Shown here one piece after another: positions 17,165-27,083 of a stretch of 64,000 bases of DNA (positions are counted from its first letter, which is position 1; each line of letters begins with the position of its first letter). The position numbers and the translations under genes are program-made. A model generated the notes under the pieces. The model searched no databases. It worked only from the letters and a program-made list of their open reading frames with translations, and was not told the DNA's origin. Source of the DNA: Candidatus Aminicenantota bacterium (GTDB lineage: Bacteria; Acidobacteriota; Aminicenantia; Aminicenantales; Aminicenantaceae); NCBI GenBank assembly GCA_020344415.1, contig CP070825.1, forward strand, positions 1,159,975 to 1,223,974, read 5' to 3'.

Positions 17165-18681
17165 GTGGAATCAAGGATATTCCCCTTATTCAGCGCGCAA
17201 AAAGAAATAAAGATAGAAGAGCGATCATTGCGTCGGAAGGCGTCTTTAACTATCAGGATGTACTCAATGCTTCGGCCAAAATTGCTTCATCTCTCGTTGA
17301 AGGTGTAGTCGATTTAAAGGAGACGTGCGTCGGCTTTTTAATCCCCCCTGGATTTCATTATGTCGCGGTACAGTGGGGCATTTGGCGAGCAGGCGGGATA
17401 GCGGTTCCGTTATCAATTTTCCATCCCAGGCCTGAATTGGAATATGTGATTCAAGACTCGGATGCTGCGATTTTAGTTGCCCAACCTGATTTCGAAGAAA
17501 AACTTCGCCCTATCGCCGAAAAGCAAGGAAGAAGACTGTTACTGACAACAGCCCTGCTTGATGCTGAACCGCGTTCGCTTCCAGAAATCGATGTGAATGG
17601 GCGTGCTATGATCCTTTACACAAGCGGCACATCGGGAAAATCAAAGGGTGTGGTCACTACCCATAGAAATATTGAGGTCCAGGTGAAGTCTTTGGTCTCA
17701 GCTTGGGAATGGACCCAGAATGACCATGTTCTGAATGTCCTTCCGCTCAATCATATTCACGGGATTATTAACGTGCTGACTTGTGCCCTGTGGGCCGGAG
17801 CAACATGTGAGATTTTACCCAAGTTTGATGCAGAAGTGGTCTGGTCTCGAATCTTAGAGGGTAATTTGACTCTATTCATGGCTGTTCCGACAATCTATGT
17901 CAAACTCATTGCAGCATGGAAACGAGCTTCTTCTGAGCGCCAAAAAGCGATGTCAGATGCCTGTTCGAAATTGCGTCTCATGGTATCAGGTTCAGCAGCC
18001 CTGCCTGTCAACGTGATAGAAGAATGGAAAACCATTAGCGGACATGTTCTTCTAGAGAGATATGGTATGACGGAAATTGGAATGGCCCTGTCCAACCCTC
18101 TTCATGAAAAACGAGTTCCAGGTTATGTCGGAAATCCACTCCCTGACATAGAAGTAAGACTTGTGGATGAACAAGGGAAAACAGCGATGCCAGGAACTCC
18201 CGGAGAGATTCAAGTTCGGGGGCCAGGGGTCTTTCTCGAATATTGGAGAAAGCCGGATGTAACTAAAAATGCCTTCTGCGAACACTGGTTTTCGACCGGA
18301 GATATAGCTGTTGTGGAGAATGGCATTTATCATATACTCGGCCGAAGCTCTGTTGATATCATCAAAACAGGTGGCTACAAAGTCTCTGCCTTAGAAATCG
18401 AGGAAGTGCTTCTTACCCATCCAGATATACAAGAGTGCGCAGTTGTCGGGGTTGAAGATCCTGAATGGGGAGAGCGTGTGAGCGCTGCACTAGTGCTTAA
18501 AGAGAGGAGAAACCTGAGCCTTGTGTCTCTTCGAGACTGGGTAAAGGAACGGCTTGCCACATATAAGATTCCGACTCAAATCTTGCTCCTTGAGGGTTTG
18601 CCTCGCAATGTTATGGGAAAAGTTTTCAAACCCGATATAGCTAAGCTCTTTAGGGAAAAGAAAGGAACCGAATATCCATGA
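17161..18681 (+). CDS. AMP-forming acyl-CoA synthetase (ACSF3/malonyl-CoA-synthetase-like)
   Basis: 506 aa, starting in an ATGA overlap with the preceding gene. The AMP-binding loop is ILYTSGTSGKSKGVVTTHRN, with later motifs YGMTEIGMAL, GYVGNPLPDIEVRL, WFSTGDIAVVENG, the hinge DIIKTGGYKVSALEIE and the C-terminal catalytic Lys in NVMGKVFK. All core motifs are intact. The overall length and GMTEIGMALSNP sequence resemble short/dicarboxylic acid ligases such as ACSF3 and MatB. Within the operon it probably activates a product or substrate of BKACE to its CoA ester. Confidence 0.87.
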   Translation: MSGIKDIPLIQRAKRNKDRRAIIASEGVFNYQDVLNASAKIASSLVEGVVDLKETCVGFLIPPGFHYVAVQWGIWRAGGIAVPLSIFHPRPELEYVIQDSDAAILVAQPDFEEKLRPIAEKQGRRLLLTTALLDAEPRSLPEIDVNGRAMILYTSGTSGKSKGVVTTHRNIEVQVKSLVSAWEWTQNDHVLNVLPLNHIHGIINVLTCALWAGATCEILPKFDAEVVWSRILEGNLTLFMAVPTIYVKLIAAWKRASSERQKAMSDACSKLRLMVSGSAALPVNVIEEWKTISGHVLLERYGMTEIGMALSNPLHEKRVPGYVGNPLPDIEVRLVDEQGKTAMPGTPGEIQVRGPGVFLEYWRKPDVTKNAFCEHWFSTGDIAVVENGIYHILGRSSVDIIKTGGYKVSALEIEEVLLTHPDIQECAVVGVEDPEWGERVSAALVLKERRNLSLVSLRDWVKERLATYKIPTQILLLEGLPRNVMGKVFKPDIAKLFREKKGTEYP

Positions 18682-18740
18682 GTCAATATTAGAGTCTAAT
18701 CTTAATATTCGGAATTGTTTCAGAGTTACTTAATAAACGG

Positions 18741-18859
18741 TCATTGCGAGCCCGAAGGGGCGAAGCAATCTCATAGATAATAATGTCATTGCGCGTGGCA
18801 GAGCGATATGGCAATCTATCCTATTTTAATGAGATTGCTTCGCTACTCTCGCAATGACA
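18741..18859. repeat. REP-like composite element
   Basis: TCATTGCGAGCCCGAAGGGG (18741) opens and CTCTCGCAATGACAA (to 18859) closes. An internal GTCATTGCGCGTGGC copy and two GCAATCT-type internal arms make nested inverted repeats. It fills most of the gap between the acyl-CoA synthetase and the transporter gene. Confidence 0.7.
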
Positions 18860-18941
18860 AAGTCATTAAATGAGGTTGCCTTGTTGCTCTTGCGATGGGC
18901 AACATATAAGATAATGAAATTTCTAGGATAAGGAAAAAGAG

Positions 18942-20048
18942 ATGCTCTTCTTCAAATCTTCGTTTTTTAAAAAATATTTGTTGCCCGGTTTTGTCTTTCA
19001 GTCAGTCATAATCGCTGGAGGGTATGGAACTGGTAGAGAATTGGTAGAGTATTTTCTCAATTTTGGTCCCATAGGTGGGATTCTGGGGATGCTTTTGGTA
19101 GCAACCCTCATGTGGTCAATAGTTTTGGCTGTGACATATGAATTTTCCCGAAAACTAAAGGCCTATGATTACCGCACGTTTTTCATGAACTTGCTGGGAC
19201 CTTTCTGGTTTATCTTCGAAATCATTTATGTTCTTTACTTGCTCATCGTACTGGCCGTAATTGGCTCTGCAGCAGGCATACTCATCCGGGATAATTTTGG
19301 CATTCCTTATATCGCAGGCGTTGTGGTTATGTTAGCCGCAGTAGGCTTTTTGACCTTCAAAGGAAGCGGTTTGATAGAAAATTTCCTTTCGTTCTGGTCC
19401 ATGATCCTTTATGTCATCTACGCGGTCTTTTTTGTGGTGGCTTTGGTTAAATTCGGGCCGGAAATTCAGAAAAACCTTGCAAGCGGTACTATTCTGCCTG
19501 GCTGGGCCTTGGGAGGATTCAAATACGCTTTCTATAATCTGGCCAACGTCGCGGCAGTATTATTCTGTCTCAATCATATAGAAACGAGAAAAGAGGCTAT
19601 TTCTGCAGGTTTGCTCAGTGGCCTGATCGGTATTCTCCCAGGGTTTCTTTTCTTTATAGCTGTTGTAGGGCAATATCCTGCGATTCTTCCTGAAGAAATA
19701 CCGGCAGTTTTTGTCCTTCAGAAACTTGGGATTCCTTTCTTACTCATTCTATTCCAAATTGTTCTTTTCGGGACATTGATAGAAACAGGCACAGGTATGA
19801 TCCATTCTGTCAATGAGAGGATTCACTCAGCACTCCGTTCAAGGAAAAAGGAGCTGAAACAGTGGCAAAGACCGCTTGTTGCTGTTAGTTTTCTTCTGAT
19901 AGCGCTGGGCATTTCAACCTTTGGACTTATCAATCTGATCGCAAAAGGATATGGGACAGCTAGCTGGGGATTTTTATTTGTCTACATTTTGCCTGTCATG
20001 ACTTACGGAATTTATAAAATAATTAAATCCCGCAACTCTAAGAATTAA
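18942..20048 (+). CDS. YkvI-like membrane protein, APC-superfamily transporter
   Basis: 368 aa and about ten hydrophobic segments. The start has the family look FVFQSVIIAGGYGTGRELVEYF, a broken first helix with a Gly-rich turn. Others include LVATLMWSIVLAVTYEFSRKL and GTLIETGTGMIHSVNERI near the end. These resemble the Bacillus YkvI family, distant relatives of amino acid/branched-chain permeases. The substrate is unknown. It stands alone between repeats but follows the BKACE operon on the same strand and could import its substrate. The start ATG 18942 has AGGA about 10 bases upstream. Confidence 0.75.
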   Translation: MLFFKSSFFKKYLLPGFVFQSVIIAGGYGTGRELVEYFLNFGPIGGILGMLLVATLMWSIVLAVTYEFSRKLKAYDYRTFFMNLLGPFWFIFEIIYVLYLLIVLAVIGSAAGILIRDNFGIPYIAGVVVMLAAVGFLTFKGSGLIENFLSFWSMILYVIYAVFFVVALVKFGPEIQKNLASGTILPGWALGGFKYAFYNLANVAAVLFCLNHIETRKEAISAGLLSGLIGILPGFLFFIAVVGQYPAILPEEIPAVFVLQKLGIPFLLILFQIVLFGTLIETGTGMIHSVNERIHSALRSRKKELKQWQRPLVAVSFLLIALGISTFGLINLIAKGYGTASWGFLFVYILPVMTYGIYKIIKSRNSKN

Positions 20049-20225
20049 GGGATACAATACTTAATTATCTCTCATGAATGTTCGACAATTGAGTTTCTAA
20101 ATAATATTATGATGGTAAACAAGTATGTCAAGAGGAGTAATTCTTAGAATGCTCGGATTTTTCGGTTATGAATCATGAATTCAAAAGCTAAATATTTTAA
20201 CTCAATAATTAAGAATTGTGTCCCC
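20049..20225. repeat. MITE-like inverted-repeat element (GGGATACAATACTTAA type)
   Basis: GGGATACAATACTTAATTAT at the left end pairs imperfectly with TTAAGAATTGTGTCCCC at the right. An inner pair, CAATTGAGTTTC and the reversed form near TTAACTCAATAATT, gives nesting. It starts within the stop region of the YkvI gene. The same ends occur inside the elements at 33.9 and 36.0 kb and singly at 43449-43470. Confidence 0.6.
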
Positions 20226-20274
20226 ATTTTCTCTAATGAAAACAATTTATCCCAGCAAAAAAAGGAGGTATAAA

Positions 20275-22065
20275 ATGAAAAACAAAATCAGAAACCTTAC
20301 GGTTGTCTGCGCCACTTTAATCATCTGTGTCTCTTTTTCGCAGGCGGAGAGCATAATCTCTAAGCCTGAATACAGAGTCCGGATGGAGTTAGGCGTAATG
20401 ATCCCAATGAGGGACGGCGTAAAGCTTTCCTCTGATTTTTATTTTCCGGATGCAGAGGGGAAATTTCCAACGATACTCATAAGGACTCCTTACAACAATA
20501 GCTCGTCCCGCTATGACAGGTATGGCAAATTCTATGCAGGGCGAGGCTACGTTGTTGTCACTCAGGACTGTCGCGGCAGGTATGACTCAGAAGGGGAGTG
20601 GTATCCTTTTGTAGGAGATGAATATGACGGTTATGACACCATAGAATGGATAGCCAAACAGCCCTGGAGTAGTGGAAAGGTCGGTATGACAGGTGTCAGC
20701 TATGTGGGCTTTGTGCAGTGGATGGCAGCTACAGAAAGACCGCCTCATTTAACCTGTATTTTTACTTATGGCTCACCCAGCAGCATCTACGGTGACACCT
20801 GGTTTTCCTTTGGGACATTATATCTGATGGATGCCATAACTTGGGCTTTCCTTATGGATGGACGGACAAACCAAAACATGGGAGTTCATGATTGGATGAA
20901 TCTCAAAGACCACCTTCCGCTTATGACCCTTGATGAGTTTCTCGGCAGAAAGATTGGTTATTGGAAAGATTGGCTCTCTCATCCTAATTACGATGAATAC
21001 TGGGCTAAGCAGGGATTGATAGGAAGATATCAAAAGATAAATATTCCTTCTGTTACTGTCACAGGCTGGTATGATGACGGTCAGCACGGCTCATTGGAGA
21101 ATTACTACGGACTGATGAGAGAGGGAACCGATTTTGCCAAGAAGAATGCCAAGCTCATCATAGGCTATTGGAGGCATGGTGGCCCTTATCCTCATACTAA
21201 CAATTATTACACAGAGCTCGGCGCCTTTGATTTTGGAAGCGATGCCCTGCTTGACCTTGAAACATACGAACTTCGCTGGTTCGATCACTGGTTAAAAGGA
21301 TACCAAAACAACATCATGAATGAACCAAAGGTCAAATTATTTATTCTCGGCCAAGACGAATGGAGAGATGAGGCAGAATGGCCGCTTCCTGATACTCAGT
21401 ACACAAAATTTTATCTTCACAGCAACGGAAAAGCCAACACTCTCTTTGGGGATGGTTATCTAAATACGACTCCTCCAAAAAAGGAAGCCCCGGATGAATA
21501 CGTCTATGATCCTGCTGATCCTGTCCCTTCCGTTAGGGGAGGCACTGGTGCAAGAGGCGGGATCTCATCTGATCCCATCGACCAGAGAATAAATGAAAAA
21601 CGAATGGATGTTCTCTGTTATACATCTGAGATTTTAAAGGAAGATTTAGAAATCACAGGTCCCATAGAGATAATCTTGTATGCTTCTTCTTCTGCAAAGG
21701 ATACCGATTTTTGCGGGAAACTGGTCAATGTTTATCCGAGCGGAGCTGCTTACAACGTTTGCTATTCCGCTTCTGGCTTGATATCAGCTAGGTTCAGGGA
21801 GTCTTTAGAGAGCCCATCTCTGATCGAGCCGGATAAAGTCTATAAATATGAAATAAAATTGCGGCCGACCGGTTTCGTCTTCAAGAAAGGGCATAGAATT
21901 AGAGTGGAAATCGCGAGCAGCGATTTTCCGGTATTCAACAGGAATCTCAACACAGGCAAGAATCCCTACACATCAACAGAAATGATCAAAGCCAAACAGA
22001 CAATCTACCACAACTCAGAATATCCCTCTCATATTATTTTGCCAGTTATTGGCAGGAAGAAATAA
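20275..22065 (+). CDS. Secreted CocE/NonD-family hydrolase (X-Pro dipeptidyl-peptidase-like)
   Basis: 596 aa from ATG 20275 (AAAGGAGGT upstream). A Sec signal (VVCATLIICVSFSQAES) is followed by the alpha/beta-hydrolase domain: MRDGVKLSSDFYFP, RTPYN, VVTQDCRGRYDSEGE, and the nucleophile elbow GMTGVSYVGF with Ser142. The catalytic Asp and His should lie in TGWYDDGQHG and IGYWRHGGPY. The C-terminal half is the jelly-roll domain (GPIEIILYASSSAKDTDF, GHRIRVEIASSDFPVFNRN). The family cleaves acyl esters or Xaa-Pro peptides. Export suggests peptide scavenging outside the cytoplasm. Confidence 0.87.
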   Translation: MKNKIRNLTVVCATLIICVSFSQAESIISKPEYRVRMELGVMIPMRDGVKLSSDFYFPDAEGKFPTILIRTPYNNSSSRYDRYGKFYAGRGYVVVTQDCRGRYDSEGEWYPFVGDEYDGYDTIEWIAKQPWSSGKVGMTGVSYVGFVQWMAATERPPHLTCIFTYGSPSSIYGDTWFSFGTLYLMDAITWAFLMDGRTNQNMGVHDWMNLKDHLPLMTLDEFLGRKIGYWKDWLSHPNYDEYWAKQGLIGRYQKINIPSVTVTGWYDDGQHGSLENYYGLMREGTDFAKKNAKLIIGYWRHGGPYPHTNNYYTELGAFDFGSDALLDLETYELRWFDHWLKGYQNNIMNEPKVKLFILGQDEWRDEAEWPLPDTQYTKFYLHSNGKANTLFGDGYLNTTPPKKEAPDEYVYDPADPVPSVRGGTGARGGISSDPIDQRINEKRMDVLCYTSEILKEDLEITGPIEIILYASSSAKDTDFCGKLVNVYPSGAAYNVCYSASGLISARFRESLESPSLIEPDKVYKYEIKLRPTGFVFKKGHRIRVEIASSDFPVFNRNLNTGKNPYTSTEMIKAKQTIYHNSEYPSHIILPVIGRKK

Positions 22066-22137
22066 AAAGAAAGTTTCTCAAGACATCTTTTTTTTGGAGG
22101 ATCGCTCCGAAGGAATTTTCTCTAAAGGCTGTCAATT

Positions 22138-23634
22138 TTACGGCGATAGATGAGTTACTGTGAAATGCCTTTCTCGAGTTGCGGTCTTCCCTGAATTCGA
22201 GTCAGACACTTTTGCCCGCAACACATATTCTCCAGGTTTGAAGTTTTTCAGCTTGAAAGAAATCTGAATCCGGCAATCTTTTTCAGCCGTGGACTCTGCC
22301 TGAGGAGAAGGAACTTTCGCAAGTAATTTTCCATCCTGCAGAAAAGAATATTCCACCCTAAAGCTATTCGACCCTGTTTCTGGATTCAAGGTCAGATTAT
22401 ATGCTTCAAGATAAACGTTCAGTTCCTCATCCGGACGGAATGTATCTGTAATTCCTGCGAATGTTTTCTCTTCGGATAAAGTGACTTCTTTTTCTTCAGA
22501 TTTTCTCCCAGAAGTGAAAATGATATCACTCAGACTCAATTCCTCGCTGCTGAATTTAGGAACCGAGATTTCTTGATGAGATGTTCCAACCTTTCCGCTG
22601 AAATTGTCCAGAACAAGAAGATGAATTTTATGGGCATCCACCTCGACTGACATGGCAGTCTGGGCCTGAATTGTCTGGTCCTTCACAAATTCTATCTCGT
22701 CGGAAGTATGGCTGAAATTTATATCTTTGCTCCTCTCATATATGATTTGACCCAGTTTATTGCTGACATTTACAACCAATGTAAGGGAAAAGTAATATTT
22801 ACCTTCGATTTCTTTCTGGGTGAGGGCAGAATAGGGAATTTCAATGACTAAAGGAACATATGCTCTTGTCCCTTCTCCTTTTAAGCAGAATAGATCGTAC
22901 TCGATGGGAATGCGGTCATATGAGACCTGGGTTCTGATTATCCCTTTGAGTTTATCCATATCTTCAAAAGGATTCCTTGTGGCTTCAGCCATAATTTCCA
23001 TATAGTCAAAATGATAATGCATGGCATTTATATCAAAGTTCTCACTCATTCCCTCCATGAGATTTATGCTTCTTTCCAATACATAACTTCCTGTTCCAAA
23101 TTTATCTACAAAAGTAAACTCCAGATTGTAAGGAAGCCTTGGATTTGAAAGTCCCCAGTAATTCCAGGTTTCTTTAGGACCGTGAAATGCTGTAAAGGAT
23201 GTTTCAGATGTACTGAAATCTCGTTGAATTTCGCTGGGAGGCCCCAAGAGAATGTAGATTTTCCCTCTGTCTGTGCGCCAGCCATCGATTCCCGAGCCCC
23301 CGAAGAATTTATTCGCCAGAGCAACCCTTTTATAGTAATCTTGTTTGAACTCATTCTCAGGTGTTTCAGGAAGTGGGTCTCTTTTTTTCCAGAAATTTAT
23401 AATAAATTTTCCCCTTTCCACTTCTGTGGGCAGATTAATGAATATCTCCTTCTCTGTTGAGGTGATAATATATGGGACAACTTCTTCCAGCCACTGTTTG
23501 GACCATTCGCTTAAAGGCTCTGCTTTCTTTTTTTTAGTTTGCGGGGATTCCTGACCCGATACAGTATTTAAAAAAGAGAAGGAAACGAGGAAAAAGAGAA
23601 GAAAAATGGCGCTCAAGCTATTCTTTCTTGTCAT
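22138..23634 (-). CDS. GWxTD domain-containing secreted protein
   Basis: 498 aa with a Sec signal (SAIFLLFFLVSFSFLNTVSG). The signature region is VALANKFFGGSGIDGWRTDRGKIYILLGPP with GWRTDRG near residue 130, preceded by FINLPTEVERGKFIINFWKKRDP. The family has no settled function; it is frequent in Acidobacteriota, Aminicenantes and related phyla. The second half is beta-rich. It lies downstream of, and on the same strand as, the TonB-dependent receptor but behind that gene's terminator, so it is probably a separate unit. Its ribosome site is weak. Confidence 0.85.
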   Translation of the reverse strand: MTRKNSLSAIFLLFFLVSFSFLNTVSGQESPQTKKKKAEPLSEWSKQWLEEVVPYIITSTEKEIFINLPTEVERGKFIINFWKKRDPLPETPENEFKQDYYKRVALANKFFGGSGIDGWRTDRGKIYILLGPPSEIQRDFSTSETSFTAFHGPKETWNYWGLSNPRLPYNLEFTFVDKFGTGSYVLERSINLMEGMSENFDINAMHYHFDYMEIMAEATRNPFEDMDKLKGIIRTQVSYDRIPIEYDLFCLKGEGTRAYVPLVIEIPYSALTQKEIEGKYYFSLTLVVNVSNKLGQIIYERSKDINFSHTSDEIEFVKDQTIQAQTAMSVEVDAHKIHLLVLDNFSGKVGTSHQEISVPKFSSEELSLSDIIFTSGRKSEEKEVTLSEEKTFAGITDTFRPDEELNVYLEAYNLTLNPETGSNSFRVEYSFLQDGKLLAKVPSPQAESTAEKDCRIQISFKLKNFKPGEYVLRAKVSDSNSGKTATRERHFTVTHLSP

Positions 23635-23804
23635 ATATTCATATTACCTAAATAAATGATTTTATTCAACAACCAGCGGAACCGACGGGTTCAGTCTTTC
23701 ATAACTTTGATAACCTTTGGGGAGAAGGTCTCATCCCAGAAGGGTGTGGATGACCAAAGGTTCCAACGGCTTTAGGTTTTTGAGAATTTTACAATTATAA
23801 AAGT

Positions 23805-23857
23805 TATAAAGGCCTGACCCAAAAAATAAAAGTAATGAAAGCCTGACCCCAAAAAAG
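23805..23857. repeat. Single-arm copies of the GCCTGACCCC repeat
   Basis: AAAGGCCTGACCC and, 36 bases on, TAATGAAAGCCTGACCCC repeat the arm of the elements at 33915-34180 and 36044-36270. No inverted partner is near, so this is a remnant. The rest of the 23635-23860 gap shows nothing recognisable. Confidence 0.5.
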
Positions 23858-23860
23858 AAA

Positions 23861-23890
23861 GGGGAAACTTCCCGAGAGGGAAGTTTCCCC
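23861..23890 (-). terminator. Intrinsic terminator of the TonB receptor gene
   Basis: A perfect 13-bp stem, GGGGAAACTTCCC with loop GAGA, followed on the minus strand by TTTCTTTTTT. It starts 27 bases after the receptor's stop codon, the expected place for a rho-independent terminator. Confidence 0.85.
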
Positions 23891-23916
23891 TTATCTGCTT
23901 CAGCTTTCAGCTCAGT

Positions 23917-26592
23917 TTATCTCCAGTCGAAACGCACTCCCAGTTGAATCATGCGTGGATCACCGGCACTTCTGGGCTCTCCAAATGCATCTCTCCCATA
24001 TGTGTTATAAACGTTGTAGAAGTTATTTCTATTCGTTAGATTGTAGAATTCACCGAAGAACTGGAGTCTGAAGTCGGAAATATTTATGAACTTGGAAAGC
24101 CTGACGTTGATATACATCCAATCAAAACCTTCGCGGGAGTTACGGCTATAATCATAGTAGTCAGCACCAATGCCATCTTTGTTCTCGTCACCGGCATACC
24201 GCGCATTCCAGGGGTAGGCTGACCGATAGTAGAAGATGCCGCTCAATTGAAAACCAAGAGGGATATCTACCGTTCCGGCAGCAGTTATTTTATGACGGGC
24301 ATCCGTGTTTGTCCGGCCCCAATTTCTCTCCCATGCATCATCTTCATAACTCCAGGGGCGGTTTGTGTCGTCTTCAGTGTTTCCCATCGATTTGGAAAGG
24401 GTATAGGCAATATCTATTGCCCAGCCATGGGAATATCGTTTAGCAAAAGTGAGATAGAGAGCTTTGTACTCACTTTTTCCCTGGTTTACGACCTGCAATA
24501 CATCACCTCTCGTCGGATCCTCGTGTATATAAGTTGTACCTGGAATGATGGGATTGAGGTTTTCCCAGTGAATCATATTATGTCCTTTGCTATAGACAAG
24601 ATCAGCACTCACAGAAAAATCTGTGATGATTTCTCTCTGGACTCCTATAGTGGCCTGGAAGGTCCATGGGGCTACGATCGGTGTCTCTCGGTATTCAGCA
24701 TAAGTAGCAGGTATTTCAGCGCTGGGAACAAAAGGATTGGGTATTGAGGGATCTGGATAGCCTGGATAATATTGTGTTGTTTGTTGGACATCGCTATAAA
24801 AAATGGCCGGGAATGCTGGATTTGAGTTATTATTGGCTGTGTACGTTCCAACACCCCCCCTGATTGAAGTTCTTCCGTCTCCCACAGGATCATAGCTGAA
24901 ACCGAACCGGGGGTTCACTTGCCTGATATTGAAGTTGTCTTCATCCAAACCGATGCAATCATAATAGTTCCACCGAAGACCAAAATTCAGCGTGAGTCGT
25001 GGATGAATTCTCCACGAGTCCTGAACAAAAAGTGCAAAGAAGTGATAAGGGAGGTCAAAAGCAGGGTCCCCTTCATTATAAATGAACATAAAGGGATAGG
25101 TAGCAGGATTGTTCGGATCAAAGGGTTCATCTGTGAAGAAGTAATAATAGCCAGGGATTAGAAGATCGAAAACATCAACGCCAGAGGGGGCCCACATATA
25201 CTCAGCGCCGAGCTTTAAGGTGTGGTTTCCTAGAAAGAGGCTGAAATTATCAGCGATTGCCGTTCTGTCGGCATAATTGTGCTGTGCCAGATTCGTGTGC
25301 TTACCGAAATTTCCTCCAGGCCGGCGTATCGAATATTGAGTGTTGTCTATGGGATCAGAGTCTCCCCAGCGTTTGTAATATTGTGCTCGAACCTCATTCA
25401 TTGTGTTATCGGATGGGTACATGGTCCAGTGTCCGACGATTCCATAACTTCCCCCTTTGTAATCATATGCCCTCTCTCTTGTATTCATTCCACCAACACC
25501 AAAATTTTTGCCAGATTCGGGTTCGTAGGTAAAACGGAGAGAGAAAAGATTCTTCTCATTGAGCTGGTAGTTGAATTTTGCAAGCATCACTTGCTCTTTG
25601 AATGTCTGCTCTAGGGTTTCTGTCTCAACTAAAGGTGCGGTAATAGTGGCATACTCTGTTTCGAAGACGCCTCTGTAAAGAAGAAAAAAATGGGCTTTGT
25701 CCGTTTGAATCGGCCCGCCAATATTACCTTCAAAATTATGGATTTGATAGGGCGCTTTTTCCTGCTCATCTTTGGGTACTGGGTCACCTTTATATTTAGT
25801 ATACCTAAGAAAATAGTTGGAAGTATCGAGGGCCTCATCCCGGTAGAAGTAAGCGAGCCTGCCTCTGAGATTATTTGTTCCTGATCGGGTTATAGCCGTC
25901 CTGATCAGTCCGGCGGCGTTTCCGAACTCTGCGGCAGCCTGGTTGGTCATAATCCTGAATTCCTGAATGGCATCAGCCGGAAGAGATGCTCCTGTTGTGT
26001 TCTGGATTATCCCTTCGTTAGAGATTCCATCTACGATGACTTCCCCCATCCCATTCGGCATAGCATTTGACCGGCCTCCTATAACACCTGCTTGCAAAAC
26101 ACTTAAGTCGCCAAAATCTCTATCCAATAAGGGAAGATCTTCAATCTTCTGACGGTCAATGACGCTACTGATTTCTGACTTGGTTACCTCCACCATGGGA
26201 GATTCTCCAATAACTGTAATTTCTTCCTCAACAGTAGCCACTTCAAGAACGAAATCAACCTTTAATTTTGCTCCAACTGCAAAGGTCATTCCTTTCCTTA
26301 TCTGAGTTTTGAAGCCTGGGAGAATCACTTGGACTTCATACTTGCCTGGCTGGATCCCTGAGATGATGTATGTTCCGTCGACTCGAGTGATCGTGCTATG
26401 GACATAACCAGTCTCTGCATTCCTGGCTGTTACTTCGGTTCCGGGTAATGAAGTACCTTCCTCGTCAGTTATAACTCCCTGAAGAGTAACAACAGTAGCT
26501 TGAGCGAAAGCTCTTCCGTTTATCAGAAAGCAGGCTGTGAATAGGATGGTCAAGGAGATCAGTAATTTTTTGATCGAACTTACCTTACTCAT
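23917..26592 (-). CDS. TonB-dependent receptor with carboxypeptidase-regulatory-like N-domain
   Basis: 891 aa, AGGAGG before ATG. A Sec signal (about 1-31) is followed by a CarboxypepD_reg-like domain (VVTLQGVITDEEGTSLPG, GTYIISGIQPGKYEVQV, about 33-110). The plug then begins EEITVIGESPMVEVTKSEIS and includes VIVDGISNEG. The rest is an outer-membrane beta-barrel with many aromatic strands (FALFVQDSWRIHPRLTLNFGL is the usual Oar-type strand pair), ending MIQLGVRFDWR. It resembles Oar-like receptors of Acidobacteriota. The ligand is unknown; oligopeptides or glycans are possible. No TonB/ExbBD genes are in the window. A strong terminator follows. Confidence 0.9.
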   Translation of the reverse strand: MSKVSSIKKLLISLTILFTACFLINGRAFAQATVVTLQGVITDEEGTSLPGTEVTARNAETGYVHSTITRVDGTYIISGIQPGKYEVQVILPGFKTQIRKGMTFAVGAKLKVDFVLEVATVEEEITVIGESPMVEVTKSEISSVIDRQKIEDLPLLDRDFGDLSVLQAGVIGGRSNAMPNGMGEVIVDGISNEGIIQNTTGASLPADAIQEFRIMTNQAAAEFGNAAGLIRTAITRSGTNNLRGRLAYFYRDEALDTSNYFLRYTKYKGDPVPKDEQEKAPYQIHNFEGNIGGPIQTDKAHFFLLYRGVFETEYATITAPLVETETLEQTFKEQVMLAKFNYQLNEKNLFSLRFTYEPESGKNFGVGGMNTRERAYDYKGGSYGIVGHWTMYPSDNTMNEVRAQYYKRWGDSDPIDNTQYSIRRPGGNFGKHTNLAQHNYADRTAIADNFSLFLGNHTLKLGAEYMWAPSGVDVFDLLIPGYYYFFTDEPFDPNNPATYPFMFIYNEGDPAFDLPYHFFALFVQDSWRIHPRLTLNFGLRWNYYDCIGLDEDNFNIRQVNPRFGFSYDPVGDGRTSIRGGVGTYTANNNSNPAFPAIFYSDVQQTTQYYPGYPDPSIPNPFVPSAEIPATYAEYRETPIVAPWTFQATIGVQREIITDFSVSADLVYSKGHNMIHWENLNPIIPGTTYIHEDPTRGDVLQVVNQGKSEYKALYLTFAKRYSHGWAIDIAYTLSKSMGNTEDDTNRPWSYEDDAWERNWGRTNTDARHKITAAGTVDIPLGFQLSGIFYYRSAYPWNARYAGDENKDGIGADYYDYSRNSREGFDWMYINVRLSKFINISDFRLQFFGEFYNLTNRNNFYNVYNTYGRDAFGEPRSAGDPRMIQLGVRFDWR

Positions 26593-27083
26593 TAATTACC
26601 TCCTTAAATAAATAATTATAATTCCATTTCCCTGGAAAGCTTTGCTTTCCCCTTTAGATTTTAGATTTTTCACCTTTTTTGTGAGTTCCACCTCCTTTAA
26701 TCCCGTATTTATTGCTAATCTCTGCTTTTCTATAATACCCTACTTAGCTTATTTTCAAGAAGCATAGAATATTCTCTAGCTAATAGAATATATATAATTA
26801 TGTATTTATATTGCCGATAACTACAAGACATGTAGCAAAAAATATACCAAATTTTAAAATGGAGCTATTTTATTGAAATAAAACAACTTATAGAGAATGA
26901 CTAGATTACCATGTGCATATATGATTCAAATAAATGGAGCTAATCCAAAATTTTGAATCTTTTTGTGGGAAAAGTGAAAAGCCTCTTTGCCAAAAAAGAG
27001 GGAAAAAAAAGAAAAATTTTGCTTTTGCTCGCTTTTTTCATAGACATACTTCAGCAAATTATGGAAAATAGCAGTCAAAGATT
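26593..27083. other. Divergent promoter gap between TonB receptor and MBL lipoprotein
   Basis: 490 AT-rich bases separating divergent genes, so both promoters should lie here. The only structure noted is a short hairpin, GGAAAGC-TTT-GCTTTCC at 26634-26650, in the leader of the receptor. No gene or operator was recognised. Confidence 0.5.
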
